Source of the DNA: Ohtaekwangia koreensis
GTDB lineage: Bacteria; Bacteroidota; Bacteroidia; Cytophagales; Cyclobacteriaceae
Length of the DNA stretch: 64,000 nt
Reading direction: 5' to 3'
NCBI RefSeq assembly: GCF_900167975.1
Contig: NZ_FUZU01000001.1
Coordinates: 2,999,331-3,063,330 of the forward strand
Shown here one piece after another: positions 18,580-27,225 of the stretch (the first letter of the stretch is position 1; the number at the start of each line of letters is the position of its first letter). The position numbers were made by a program, and so were the translations under genes. Under the pieces are notes generated by a model that made no database searches, had not been told where the DNA came from, and saw nothing but the letters and a program-made list of their open reading frames with translations.

Positions 18580-20271
18580 ATGAAGTATCTGAACCCGAGC
18601 CATCGCACTATTATCCTTCTTATAATCTTATGTTGCTGTCAAAGCAAAAAAGAACAGGCGCAGTTTCAACAAGAATTAAAATCCATCAATCTCACCCGGG
18701 GAGAAATTACATTGTGTGGCTCCGAAGCAGGACAATTCGGGAAAGTATCATTCAGTCTGGGGTGTAGTGAAGATGTAAAGGAAGACTTTAACCTGGCAAC
18801 GGCACTTCTTCATTCCTTCGAGTATACGGAAGCAGAAAAAGTTTTTGTAAAAGTAATCGACAAGAATCCGGAATGTCTCATGGCGTACTGGGGTGTGGCC
18901 ATGAGTAATTTTCATCCGCTGTGGGCTCCACCCACCAAAGAAGAATTAGAAAAAGGTTCGGCTACAATCAAACTCGCGCGCACACTTAAAAACAAATCAT
19001 CCAAAGAATCAGATTACCTGGAAGCGGTTGCAACCCTGTATGATGATTGGACTACGCTGGATCACAATACACGACTTCAAAAATTTGAGAAGGCAGCAGA
19101 AGGTATCTATACCAAGTATCCTGACGATAAGGAAGCCGCTATTTTTTACGCGCTCGCCCTCAGAGCAGCAGCAAGTCCTGCAGATAAAACATTTGTCAAG
19201 CAAAGGAAGGCCGGTGATATATTGAATGCTATGTTTCCCAATGAACCTGACCATCCGGGTATAGCACATTACCTCATCCATACGTACGACTATCCGGAAC
19301 TGGCGGAGTTGGCATTGCCGGCAGCCAGAAAGTATGCAGCTATAGCCGCTACTTCAGCACATGCTTTGCACATGCCATCACATATTTTCACCCGCCTAGG
19401 TTTGTGGGACGAATCTATAGAGTCAAATATAAATTCGATGTCGGCAGCAAAATGCTATGCAGAGAATTCCGGTATGAAAGGGCACTGGGATGAAGAGCTT
19501 CACGGCCTGGACTACTTGGTATATGCTTATTTGCAGGAAGCGCGAGACGAAAAGGCAAAAGAACAATTAGTATATCTTCAATCGATGAATGAAGTGGTGC
19601 CACTCAACAATAAAGACGCCTATACATTTGCCGCAGTACCCACGCGCTATGCACTGGAACGTAAGGATTGGAAACAGGCAATGGCGCTCGAGTTGAAGCC
19701 AGCGGATTTTCCATGGGAGAATTTTCCCTGGGAGCGCTCCGTTGTTTCATTTGGCAAAGTATTGGGCGCTGTTCATTTACGCAATGAAGCAATAGCGAAA
19801 GAAGCTTTGGCTACATTATATACCAATCATGAAAAACTTATAGAGAAAAACAAAGCCTATGAGGCCAACCAGGTGCAAGTTCAGATCAAGGCGTCAGAGG
19901 GATTGATTCAGTATTTGCAAGGGCATAAAGATGAAGCGATACGACTCTTGGCCGAGGCTGCCGCCTTGGAAGACGCCACTGAGAAACATCCGATAACACC
20001 TGGAGAAGTTGTCCCTGCAAGAGAATTGTTAGGCGATGTATTGATGGAAATGAAAGAGTATAGCAAAGCATTGGAGGCATATGAAGCGAATCTGAAACGC
20101 CATCCCGGAAGATTCAATGGGCTGTATGGAGCCGCACAGGCTGCGCAAAAATCAGGTGACATTAAAAAAGCAACCACATTCTATCAGCAACTCATCGCTA
20201 TAGCAAAACTATCCGATACCAAAAGGCCTGAACTCGCAACCGCGGAGTCATTTCTAAAACAAAACATATAG
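18580..20271 (+). CDS. TPR-repeat lipoprotein
   Basis: A 563-residue protein. The ATG at 18580 is chosen because it gives a lipoprotein-like signal (MKYLNPSHR then a hydrophobic core ending LILCCCQSKK); a TTG 99 bases upstream would add an unlikely leader. The mature part is nearly all helical repeats of TPR/Sel1-like pattern: LHSFEYTEAEKVFVKVIDKNPECLMAYWGVAM at about 80-110, and C-terminal TPRs ending LKRHPGRFNGLYGAAQAAQKSGDIKKATTFYQQLIA. A central HPGIAHYLIHTYDYPELA and HALHMPSHIFTRLGLWDESI region (about 225-285) with several His is characteristic of this conserved but uncharacterised bacterial family. Function is unknown; location is probably the inner leaflet of the outer membrane. Confidence 0.85.
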   Translation: MKYLNPSHRTIILLIILCCCQSKKEQAQFQQELKSINLTRGEITLCGSEAGQFGKVSFSLGCSEDVKEDFNLATALLHSFEYTEAEKVFVKVIDKNPECLMAYWGVAMSNFHPLWAPPTKEELEKGSATIKLARTLKNKSSKESDYLEAVATLYDDWTTLDHNTRLQKFEKAAEGIYTKYPDDKEAAIFYALALRAAASPADKTFVKQRKAGDILNAMFPNEPDHPGIAHYLIHTYDYPELAELALPAARKYAAIAATSAHALHMPSHIFTRLGLWDESIESNINSMSAAKCYAENSGMKGHWDEELHGLDYLVYAYLQEARDEKAKEQLVYLQSMNEVVPLNNKDAYTFAAVPTRYALERKDWKQAMALELKPADFPWENFPWERSVVSFGKVLGAVHLRNEAIAKEALATLYTNHEKLIEKNKAYEANQVQVQIKASEGLIQYLQGHKDEAIRLLAEAAALEDATEKHPITPGEVVPARELLGDVLMEMKEYSKALEAYEANLKRHPGRFNGLYGAAQAAQKSGDIKKATTFYQQLIAIAKLSDTKRPELATAESFLKQNI

Positions 20272-20431
20272 CTTGTCAATTTATAGACTATAGCATTATA
20301 AGTACAGTATAGAGCAAGTTATTCACCGGGTTTCAACTGTTCATTTAAAGAGGAGCCAAGCATTGGTGTTTGAGGACCCTTTAGTGATTTATTGGCTGAA
20401 AACAAAATACATGAAACCAACTTGATAAGGT

Positions 20432-20439
20432 TACCTTTG
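20432..20439 (+). promoter_or_regulatory. Candidate -7 box (TACCTTTG) of the DEAD-box gene
   Basis: An exact TAnnTTTG match ending 8 bases before the ATG, which would give a nearly leaderless transcript. No good -33 partner is seen. Confidence 0.3.
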
Positions 20440-20447
20440 CATCCATT

Positions 20448-21773
20448 ATGCAAAAGAATTTAAATGAAGTACATGCCGAGTTTTTGAAGAACCTTTCTAT
20501 TGCCCAGCTTAATCCTATGCAGGAAGCTGTCATTGAAAGGGCCTCGTCAGTTAACAATCTTATGCTTGTATCACCAACCGGTACGGGTAAAACGCTCGCA
20601 TTTTTAATAGCTGTATACAATACGCTGAGAACAGAAGACAAAGGAGTACAGGCCATCATCGTTGCACCATCCCGTGAGCTTGCTCTTCAAATCGAGCAGG
20701 TGTTCAAGAGTATGAAAACAAACTATAAATCAAGCTGCTGTTATGGAGGGCATGCCATGAAGCTGGAACAAGATAGTTTACGCGATGCACCAGCTGTACT
20801 CATCGCTACTCCCGGAAGACTCGCAGATCATATCGATCGCGAATCGTTTGATCCTACCACTGTAAAAACCATTGTGCTCGATGAGTTTGATAAATCATTG
20901 CAGATGGGTTTTCATGAGCAGCTCAAGATGCTTTTCAAATCCATCAGCGGAAAGCAACAACATATACTTACCTCTGCAACCCCGATGGATGTGTTGCCTG
21001 ATTTTCTTCCTTTCAAAAAAATAGAAACATTAAACTATACCACCAAGGAAGTTGATACAAAACTTCAATTGAAACTGGTGCGCACTAAAAGTGCAGACAA
21101 AGTAGAAACGCTTATGCGACTGGTGGCTGAATTTAACCAGGAAGTTTGTGTTGTATTCTGCAATCACAGAGAAGCCGTTGAACGCATCAGCGCACTCTTC
21201 AGGAATCATAAATTTGAACATGGTATTTTACACGGAGCCATGGAGCAGATCGACCGCGAAAAGAATCTTATAAAATTCAGAGGCGGAGCGCACAATGTGT
21301 TGATCGCTACCGATCTAGCTGCACGCGGACTGGATATACCCGAGATCAAACACGTGGTGCATTATCAGTTGCCGCTAAAGGAAGATGCATTCATCCATAG
21401 AAATGGACGCACTGCGCGCATGCATGCGCATGGTGAGGCATATTTGCTTCTCGCCGATGATGAATCATTGCCGGTATATCTGGATCAATCCATTGAAGAA
21501 GTTACCGTGAATAAAACATTGACGCTGCCGCCACCCCCTGCCTATGCGTGCATCTACATCAGCGCAGGTAAAAAAGACAAAATCAACAAAGGCGATATTG
21601 CCGGAATGCTTATGAAGAAGGCAGCATTGCAAACCGATGATGTCGGCTTGATCACCACACTGGATCACTCTTCCTATGTTTCTGTCAAACGGTCACTGGC
21701 AGATAAAATACTCGCTTCCATAAAAGACGAGCGATTGAAAAAAATGAAAGTGAAAATTGAAATCGCCAATTGA
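20448..21773 (+). CDS. DEAD-box RNA helicase with DbpA-type RNA-binding domain
   Basis: A 441-residue ATP-dependent RNA helicase. Q motif around Gln25 (LNPMQ), motif I SPTGTGKT at 42-49, Ia PSREL, Ib TPGR, motif II D145-E-F-D148 instead of DEAD, motif III SAT, motif V ATDLAARGLDIP and motif VI HRNGRTAR (the last Gly of HRxGRTGR is Ala). Residues ~365-441 (IYISAGKKDKINKGDIAG, GLITTLDHSSYVSV, KMKVKIEIAN) fit the DbpA RNA-binding fold, which in Escherichia coli DbpA recognises hairpin 92 of 23S rRNA. A role in large-subunit ribosome assembly is therefore likely but inferred. Phe in the DEFD motif is unusual; Glu and both Asp are kept, so activity should remain. Confidence 0.92.
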   Translation: MQKNLNEVHAEFLKNLSIAQLNPMQEAVIERASSVNNLMLVSPTGTGKTLAFLIAVYNTLRTEDKGVQAIIVAPSRELALQIEQVFKSMKTNYKSSCCYGGHAMKLEQDSLRDAPAVLIATPGRLADHIDRESFDPTTVKTIVLDEFDKSLQMGFHEQLKMLFKSISGKQQHILTSATPMDVLPDFLPFKKIETLNYTTKEVDTKLQLKLVRTKSADKVETLMRLVAEFNQEVCVVFCNHREAVERISALFRNHKFEHGILHGAMEQIDREKNLIKFRGGAHNVLIATDLAARGLDIPEIKHVVHYQLPLKEDAFIHRNGRTARMHAHGEAYLLLADDESLPVYLDQSIEEVTVNKTLTLPPPPAYACIYISAGKKDKINKGDIAGMLMKKAALQTDDVGLITTLDHSSYVSVKRSLADKILASIKDERLKKMKVKIEIAN

Positions 21774-21781
21774 ATTTAGAC

Positions 21782-21797
21782 TATATATAGTATTATA
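21782..21797 (+). repeat. TATATATAGTATTATA motif, copy 3
   Basis: Exact 16-base match to 17054-17069, eight bases after the stop codon of the DEAD-box gene and just before the palindromic repeat at 21817. Confidence 0.45.
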
Positions 21798-21816
21798 TTA
21801 TTTGTTACAGGATATA

Positions 21817-21950
21817 GTGGGCGTGTCCTGCGTTGCCAAGCCTTCGTGAAATACTTCAGGTAAGGTAACGCAGGCCGCGCTTTCGCTACTCGCCAGCCTG
21901 CCGCACCGCCCACTTCGGGCTCAAACAAAAACGCTCAATCGCTCACGCGG
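21817..21950. repeat. GC-rich palindromic interspersed repeat (REP-like)
   Basis: About 135 bases that differ sharply in composition from the surrounding AT-rich spacer. The core is an inverted repeat CCTGCGTTGCC (21827-21837) with GGTAACGCAGG (21864-21874), 11 base pairs with one G-U, around an inner partly self-complementary loop. It continues with GCGCTTTCGCTACTCGCC, CGCCCACTTCGGGC and AACGCTCAATCGCTCACGCG. Its form matches the non-coding palindromic elements dispersed in many Bacteroidota genomes. It encodes nothing. It may also act as a transcription boundary between the convergent genes. Confidence 0.6.
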
Positions 21951-21982
21951 GTATTATAACGTATACGTATTTGTAGTATACA

Positions 21983-22750
21983 TTACTTTAAAAGCCACGC
22001 AAATGCATCGTGCATAAATTCGCTGCACTGGTAATTATCGACACCCTCCCAACTCGTCATATATAGCGACACCATGCCATCACCCATCGCTATAATTTTT
22101 CCACCTTTCTTCAAATCTATATATGTGCCAAAGGGATGCTCCTCCGTCTGGTTATTAAAACAAAATGGTGTGCCTCCTTCCAAAAGCCGTGCACCGTGAT
22201 ACGGAATTGGCAACCCTTTTTCAGTCATCAGCCCGGCCTTCGTATGTCCTCCTGATTTTTCAACAGGACTCGGTCCGCCAAACTTTATTCCTGTACTACC
22301 CAGAAGATCGTTTACGTTCGTCTGTTCAAGTGTAGACCAATAGTCAGAGTCCATCACTACAAACAGAGATCCTCCATTGAGCAAGTATTGTTTTATAGCC
22401 TTCACTTCATCAGCACTATATTTCGCAGAGGGTATATGAACAAACAGTATATTACTCTTGGCTAATAGGTCCGGTGTAATGTTCTCTTTTACATAGCGTA
22501 CATTTGCATTCAGTGAAGTCGCATTCTTTACCAGTTCACCATTCATATACTTTATTCTCGCCACCAGGTTCGTATCTATTCCAGCCATGGTCGTGGGATC
22601 GTTCCAGAATTTTTGTCCATGGGCTACATCCACCAGAATTTGTTTCCTGGCAGCAGACGGTTGGGCAGGCAGCGCGTGTAAACAAAAGACAAACGCTAAC
22701 ATCAGTAATGCGCTTCCTATAGCGCGGGGTGTATTTTGTTGTTTCATCAT
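21983..22750 (-). CDS. Secreted DUF4350/glutamine-amidotransferase-fold-like protein
   Basis: A 255-residue protein if translation starts at the MM pair at 22750, which gives a signal peptide (about 1-31, hydrophobic core ALLMLAFVFCLHALPAQP). A farther upstream in-frame ATG would add 24 residues before the signal and is less likely. The mature part begins KQILVDVAHGQKFWND, then ILFVHIPSAKYSADEVKAIKQYLLNGGSLFVVMDSDYW at about 105-140, and ends GGKIIAMGDGMVSLYMTSWEG...FAWLLK. This is the pattern of DUF4350/ThuA-like class I amidotransferase-fold domains, which lack a known catalytic role. No catalytic Cys nucleophile elbow is seen. Function unknown; perhaps a sugar- or ligand-binding periplasmic protein. 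Confidence 0.7.
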   Translation of the reverse strand: MMKQQNTPRAIGSALLMLAFVFCLHALPAQPSAARKQILVDVAHGQKFWNDPTTMAGIDTNLVARIKYMNGELVKNATSLNANVRYVKENITPDLLAKSNILFVHIPSAKYSADEVKAIKQYLLNGGSLFVVMDSDYWSTLEQTNVNDLLGSTGIKFGGPSPVEKSGGHTKAGLMTEKGLPIPYHGARLLEGGTPFCFNNQTEEHPFGTYIDLKKGGKIIAMGDGMVSLYMTSWEGVDNYQCSEFMHDAFAWLLK

Positions 22751-23246
22751 GCAGGTCTTTACGTGCGTCAAGCATCCAATCATGGTGCCAAACGAATAGG
22801 GCCACCGTAACGCCATTTCCACGATTCAATGTATAGCACTGTCCAACTATGCGAAATACTGTTCGGACGTGGAATGAATTATTCAATAAGCACTTCGTTT
22901 TCTTTTTGTGGATTATATTTTAATAACGTTGCAACATGAATAAATGCTATACCAGTAATTCCGTTCAACAAGACGCTGCTCATTAACACCGTGCTAAGCA
23001 CGACATACGTTTCAGAATGGTACCTTGCGTATACTCACAACGTTGTTTTATGCTTTATCAAGTGTATATACTATATGGGCGCATATGTAAGTTTCAACTC
23101 GTTGTGAGAAGAAAAAGAATAAATGCTCATATTTGCTTTTATTCTTTACAATCTGAGCATAGAGCAAGCATCCCTTCCAAAGGTTAACCTGTAAAGGGAT
23201 GCTGCGCCATACGAAGATAGTTTGCCTGTATACTTAACTTCCCCCA
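22751..23246. other. Divergent intergenic region
   Basis: Spacer of 496 bases between the divergent DUF4350-like and regulatory-like lipoprotein genes. Nothing coding is supported apart from the optional upstream extension of the former. The main structure is the hairpin at 23167-23203. The rest is AT-rich with several TATA-containing words. Confidence 0.5.
23167..23203 (+). promoter_or_regulatory. Hairpin with palindromic loop in a 5' leader
   Basis: Perfect 10-base-pair stem AGCATCCCTT (23167-23176) with AAGGGATGCT (23194-23203). The loop contains the palindrome AGGTTAACCT (23181-23190). It lies 43 bases before the lipoprotein ATG and has no T-tract, so a regulatory leader or operator role is more likely than termination. 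Confidence 0.45.
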
Positions 23247-25043
23247 ATGAGATCACGATTTTACCTCCTGTTATCTGCTTTAATTTTTATTCTCGCGATT
23301 GATGCCTGTAACGATGATATTACGGACGAAGCCGGCATTAAAGAGCCTGATCCGGTAACCCCTGACTTAACCGTAAAGGTAACAGCATCCGTAGCGGGTT
23401 ATGTGATCGATGAGAGTGGAAGTCCGGTTGTATATGCAAATGTACTCGCCGGTGAAAAGCAAGTTTCAACAGATGAATTCGGTTATTTCAAAATTACCAA
23501 CACATCACTGGCAGAATTTGCGGGCTTTGTGAAAGTGTCCAAGAACGGTTATTTCGAAGGGTATGAAACCTTCGTACCGGAAGAGGGCAAGCAGACTTTT
23601 GTGCGCGTTAAACTTCTGGCTAAAACGGATGTTGCTATAATCAACGCCACCTCGGGAGGTACCGCTACGACCATAGACGGTGCCACGGTAAGCCTACCCG
23701 CCAACGCAGTGGTAGTAGCCAGTAACAATACTTCCTATACCGGTGAAGTGCATGTCAATGTTCGGTTGATCAATCCTTCGGATTCTCAAGACAACGATCT
23801 GTCTGCAGATAAACCTGGAGACTCGCGCGGTATCAATGAAGAGGGCTATATCAAAGCATTGAAATCATTCAGCACGATCGCTGTAGAACTCCTAGCCAGC
23901 AACGGGCAGCTGTTGCAAATCGCTGCCGGCAAATCGGCAACCATCACACTCCCTATACCATCTGCTTTGGAAGCCGATGCTCCTGCCAGTATAGATCTGT
24001 GGTCTTTCGATACTGCCACCGGATTATGGAAGAAGGATGGCTCTGCAACGAAAACAGGCAACAACTATGTTGGTACGGTAACACACTTTTCGTTTTGGGA
24101 AGGTGCAGAAGGTATACCCCTGGTAAATTTCACCGCGCGCATTGTTAATGCTTCGGCACAGCCCCTTGCAAATGTCCCGGTAACAATCACCATCGCGGGT
24201 ATGCCCAAGAATGCAGGCCATGGACGATTCGGTTATACAGATGCCAACGGGTATATAACGGGAGCCGTATTTGCAAACACAAACCTGGTACTGGACATCG
24301 CTACTCCTTGTGCTATATCTGCCTATTCACATGAATTTGCAACTGCCGCTGCAGACATCGATCTGGGTACACTGACAGGAAACCTCGGACAAAACATGGT
24401 AACGCTTAGCGGTACCGTTGTGAATTGCAATAATCAGCCCGTGACCAACGGCTACATACAAACTTATGACAACGGGTTTTATAACCGGATAGCGATAAAC
24501 AACGGGGCCTTTACATTTACCGGCCTGGTGTGTACCAATACAGAAGTAAGTATTGTTGTCGTTGACAATACAACGCTGGTACAAAATATACCCGAAACGG
24601 TAACTATCAATCCCGGAGCAAATAACCTCGGCACGATAACCGCGTGTGGCACCAGTACCGTAGGGTATATTTACTATATCATCGATAACGATTCCCTGGA
24701 AATACGAGAGCCAGCCGATACACTGGGTGCCTATAACCTTGAACCTGATGGAGCATGGACACAAATCCTGACGATGAGTGGCAATCCTAACGAGGGGCAA
24801 AAGATGGCGTTTCAATTTGATGGTAGCACCACTACCGGAACGGGTCATAAATTAACGGAAGTATTTTCAACAGCTTTTCCAAGCGGTCGCGGTTACTGGC
24901 CTGCACCGGTCACGGTCAACATTTCAGAATATCAATCGGTTGGAGGTTTTATAAGCGGAAGTTTTTCGAGCAACATGCTTGATTTCGCCGACAACTCTAT
25001 TCACACCTTTTACTGCAGTTTTCGCGTAAGGCGAAGAGTTTAA
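23247..25043 (+). CDS. Carboxypeptidase-regulatory-like domain lipoprotein
   Basis: A 598-residue lipoprotein. The signal peptide ends in AIDAC (Cys21) followed by NDD, with acidic residues after the Cys. Residues ~45-130 form a carboxypeptidase-D-regulatory-like beta-sandwich (SVAGYVIDESGSPVVYANVLAG, VSTDEFGYFKI). A second such module follows around 290-370 (ARIVNASAQPLANVPVTITIAG, GYTDANGYITGAVF) and a third at about 385-470 (LSGTVVNCNNQPVTNGYIQTYDNG). Between the first and second is a region with INATSGGTATTIDGATVSLPANAV that resembles ZU5/GAIN-like entries of similar proteins. No catalytic motif is seen. A surface or periplasmic scaffold role is likely. It stands alone. Confidence 0.8.
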   Translation: MRSRFYLLLSALIFILAIDACNDDITDEAGIKEPDPVTPDLTVKVTASVAGYVIDESGSPVVYANVLAGEKQVSTDEFGYFKITNTSLAEFAGFVKVSKNGYFEGYETFVPEEGKQTFVRVKLLAKTDVAIINATSGGTATTIDGATVSLPANAVVVASNNTSYTGEVHVNVRLINPSDSQDNDLSADKPGDSRGINEEGYIKALKSFSTIAVELLASNGQLLQIAAGKSATITLPIPSALEADAPASIDLWSFDTATGLWKKDGSATKTGNNYVGTVTHFSFWEGAEGIPLVNFTARIVNASAQPLANVPVTITIAGMPKNAGHGRFGYTDANGYITGAVFANTNLVLDIATPCAISAYSHEFATAAADIDLGTLTGNLGQNMVTLSGTVVNCNNQPVTNGYIQTYDNGFYNRIAINNGAFTFTGLVCTNTEVSIVVVDNTTLVQNIPETVTINPGANNLGTITACGTSTVGYIYYIIDNDSLEIREPADTLGAYNLEPDGAWTQILTMSGNPNEGQKMAFQFDGSTTTGTGHKLTEVFSTAFPSGRGYWPAPVTVNISEYQSVGGFISGSFSSNMLDFADNSIHTFYCSFRVRRRV

Positions 25044-25476
25044 AACATGGGTCTTGTAATCCTTATGGTGCACATGCGAACGTGTCCCTGCTTTTAACTT
25101 CTGTTACCAGTACGGAAGTGAGGGACGCGCCTCCATTAGTCATAACTTCCATGCCGTTTTAGATTTATTTTTAATATCAATTTATGATTTCGTTGGTCTT
25201 AAAAGATCCACCACTTTAAAGCTTGTCTTATAACGAATGACTCGGAACTCATCCTAACTGGGGAACATGTGCCTATACATCTACACATCGTTATGTGTTA
25301 GTCTCGATTTAATAAAAATCATGCCTGCTATATCTTCTGTAATGTAGAAAAAAATTCTCATCATCCTTTGATGAATGTTTCTCCATTTATATTTTCGCTG
25401 AGTCACTTTCTTCAGACAGAAAGTATGTATCTTTTCAATGAATATATACCTGTATACATAATACCAGGTATACTGT
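25044..25476. other. Intergenic region before the HYR/PorP operon
   Basis: No gene is supported in these 433 bases. An imperfect hairpin is present at 25081-25129. The last ~100 bases before the HYR gene are very AT-rich with repeated TATA words (AATATATACCTGTATACATAATACC) and probably contain the operon promoter, but no box matches the consensus well. Confidence 0.45.
25081..25129 (+). terminator. Imperfect hairpin after the lipoprotein gene
   Basis: Arms CGTGTCCCT (25081-25089) and AGGGACGCG (25121-25129) pair over nine bases with one G-U. An inner ACTTC/GAAGT stem extends the structure. There is no T-tract, so it may be a factor-dependent terminator or simply a structured spacer. Confidence 0.3.
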
Positions 25477-27222
25477 ATGAGCAATACTCAACTAACACCA
25501 ACCCCTGATTATATCATCCAGGCGAGCACTTCATGCCTGCCCGGCCCCTTACTATATTTTCCAAAGAAAGCATTTGTGCTAATGCTGTACTTGATTTGCT
25601 TTACAGTACAGGTATATGCGCAATCATCCTGCAATTGTCCCACACCGTCTGAGTGCAAGCCCTGTGCTGGAGGTATCAGCCAGTTAACCCTGCGCTACAA
25701 TGGCTTTTTCCCTGCATTGGTTCTCATTCGTGATAATGGAGGAGCTATTTTCATCGAGACCCTTCAACCCAGCGAAGTATTTACCGTCTCCGGTCAGTCC
25801 AATGGAAAATTCGCAGCCAATCAAATCTATATCTTCGCCAATGGAATCTTCAGTGCTGAGATCAAAGTAAATTGCTCAATGGAGTTTGATCCAACCGCTT
25901 CGATCGGGTGGTTCACCATCATGGGTGCCAGGAGCAAAGATGGTGGTACCCTCTGCTGTACGGCCAGTGCAGGTGATGCAGCATCTCCCGTTATATCCGG
26001 CTGTCCCGCTGATATAGTGATTGCAGCCACATCTCAGTGTACGGCATCGGCTACATGGCAAGAGCCCCGGGCAGAGGATTGTCATTTAAAAAGCTTTACC
26101 AGTACAAAATCATCGGGTGCTACATTTCCGATCGGTACCACACGTGTAACCTATACTGCTACGGACGCCAGTAACAATAGCTCGACCTGCAGCTTCAATG
26201 TGGTGGTGCAGGATAAGTCTGCACCAGCAGTCAGCAATTGTCCTGCTCAAATTAACATTAAGGCTGGTGATAACTGTAAGGCAAAAACGACCTGGACACC
26301 GCCAACCTTCACCGATAACTGTGGTGCTGTAACCGTTACCAGTACCCATACACCTGGGAGCGAATTAAATATAGGCACTACCGAAGTAATATATACTGCC
26401 CGGGACAATGCCGGAAACCGTACACAATGTAAATTCAATATAGTCGTAGAAGACTCCTCGGTTCCTGTAGTTGCTACAAAGCCCGAGGATGTGGTCGTAC
26501 CAGCAGATGGCAATTGTAAAGCTGCTGCGTCATGGACTCCGCCTACCTTTACCGATTGCAGTTCCGTCACAATCACCTCTTCACACAAACCTGGAAGTAT
26601 ATTTCCAATGGGCACAACAGAGGTAACGTATACTGCAAAAGATAAAGCGGGTAACACAATCCGGTATACATTTGATGTCACTGTAAAGAGCGCAGCAGCC
26701 CCCGTCTTTTCAGCTTGTCCATCGGATGTTCTCATCAAGACCACCGAACTGTCAGGTGCGGAAGCGATGTGGGAGCCGCCTATCGCCAGCGATGATTGTG
26801 AAGCTCCGGTAATCACGGCCTCACATGACCCAGGTACGTCATTTCCCATTGGGAACACAACCGTTACGTATACCGCTATCGATCAATCCGGTAATTCAAC
26901 AACGTGCAATTTTACGGTTAGTGTTCAGCTTGAGGATGCCGAGCTTAGCATTCCACAAATCATAACTCCCGATGGCAACGGCGTTAACGATGCCTGGCAG
27001 ATTGAGAATATCGGACGATATCATACCAACAAAGTTGTTGTAGTCGACCGGTGGGGAAGTGTTATATATAGCGCGAGTAATTATAATAATGATAATACAA
27101 TTTGGGATGGTCGCGATGCCAGTGGTAAAGTTGTGCCTACCGGCACCTACTTCTTTACCATCTCGGTACGATCGGGTGATTCATGGATTGAGAAGAAAGG
27201 CTTTATTGAAATAATCCAATAA
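25477..27222 (+). CDS. HYR-domain surface protein with T9SS type B sorting domain
   Basis: A 581-residue secreted protein. The ATG at 25477 leaves about 33 polar residues before a hydrophobic signal core (FVLMLYLICFTVQVYAQ), so a later start may be used. A Cys-rich segment (SSCNCPTPSECKPC) and a beta domain at about 65-165 precede four tandem HYR modules at about 169-250, 251-333, 334-413 and 414-490. Each has a CPADI-like start, a W.PP..TD core, a G..FP.GTT.VTYTA.D..GN motif and a terminal CxFxVxV strand; the third has lost the usual Cys. Residues ~490-581 (IPQIITPDGNGVNDAWQ, VVDRWGSVIY, WDGRDASGKVVPTGTYFF) are a type B sorting domain. It heads a four-gene operon and is followed after three bases by a PorP/SprF gene. 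Probably a surface adhesin. Confidence 0.9.
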   Translation: MSNTQLTPTPDYIIQASTSCLPGPLLYFPKKAFVLMLYLICFTVQVYAQSSCNCPTPSECKPCAGGISQLTLRYNGFFPALVLIRDNGGAIFIETLQPSEVFTVSGQSNGKFAANQIYIFANGIFSAEIKVNCSMEFDPTASIGWFTIMGARSKDGGTLCCTASAGDAASPVISGCPADIVIAATSQCTASATWQEPRAEDCHLKSFTSTKSSGATFPIGTTRVTYTATDASNNSSTCSFNVVVQDKSAPAVSNCPAQINIKAGDNCKAKTTWTPPTFTDNCGAVTVTSTHTPGSELNIGTTEVIYTARDNAGNRTQCKFNIVVEDSSVPVVATKPEDVVVPADGNCKAAASWTPPTFTDCSSVTITSSHKPGSIFPMGTTEVTYTAKDKAGNTIRYTFDVTVKSAAAPVFSACPSDVLIKTTELSGAEAMWEPPIASDDCEAPVITASHDPGTSFPIGNTTVTYTAIDQSGNSTTCNFTVSVQLEDAELSIPQIITPDGNGVNDAWQIENIGRYHTNKVVVVDRWGSVIYSASNYNNDNTIWDGRDASGKVVPTGTYFFTISVRSGDSWIEKKGFIEIIQ

Positions 27223-27225
27223 CCG

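Noticed and set aside
24327-24848. Antisense frame of 173 codons inside the regulatory-like lipoprotein gene
   Set aside because: Lies entirely within a well-supported gene and encodes a low-complexity mix with no domain.
26247-26858. Long antisense frame (203 codons) inside the HYR gene
   Set aside because: It mirrors the repeated HYR coding sequence on the opposite strand; it has no homology, start context or independent codon pattern.
25984-26940. Repeated DNA in the HYR gene as a possible recombination array
   Set aside because: The repeats are protein-level domain repeats with substantial DNA divergence, not perfect DNA repeats.
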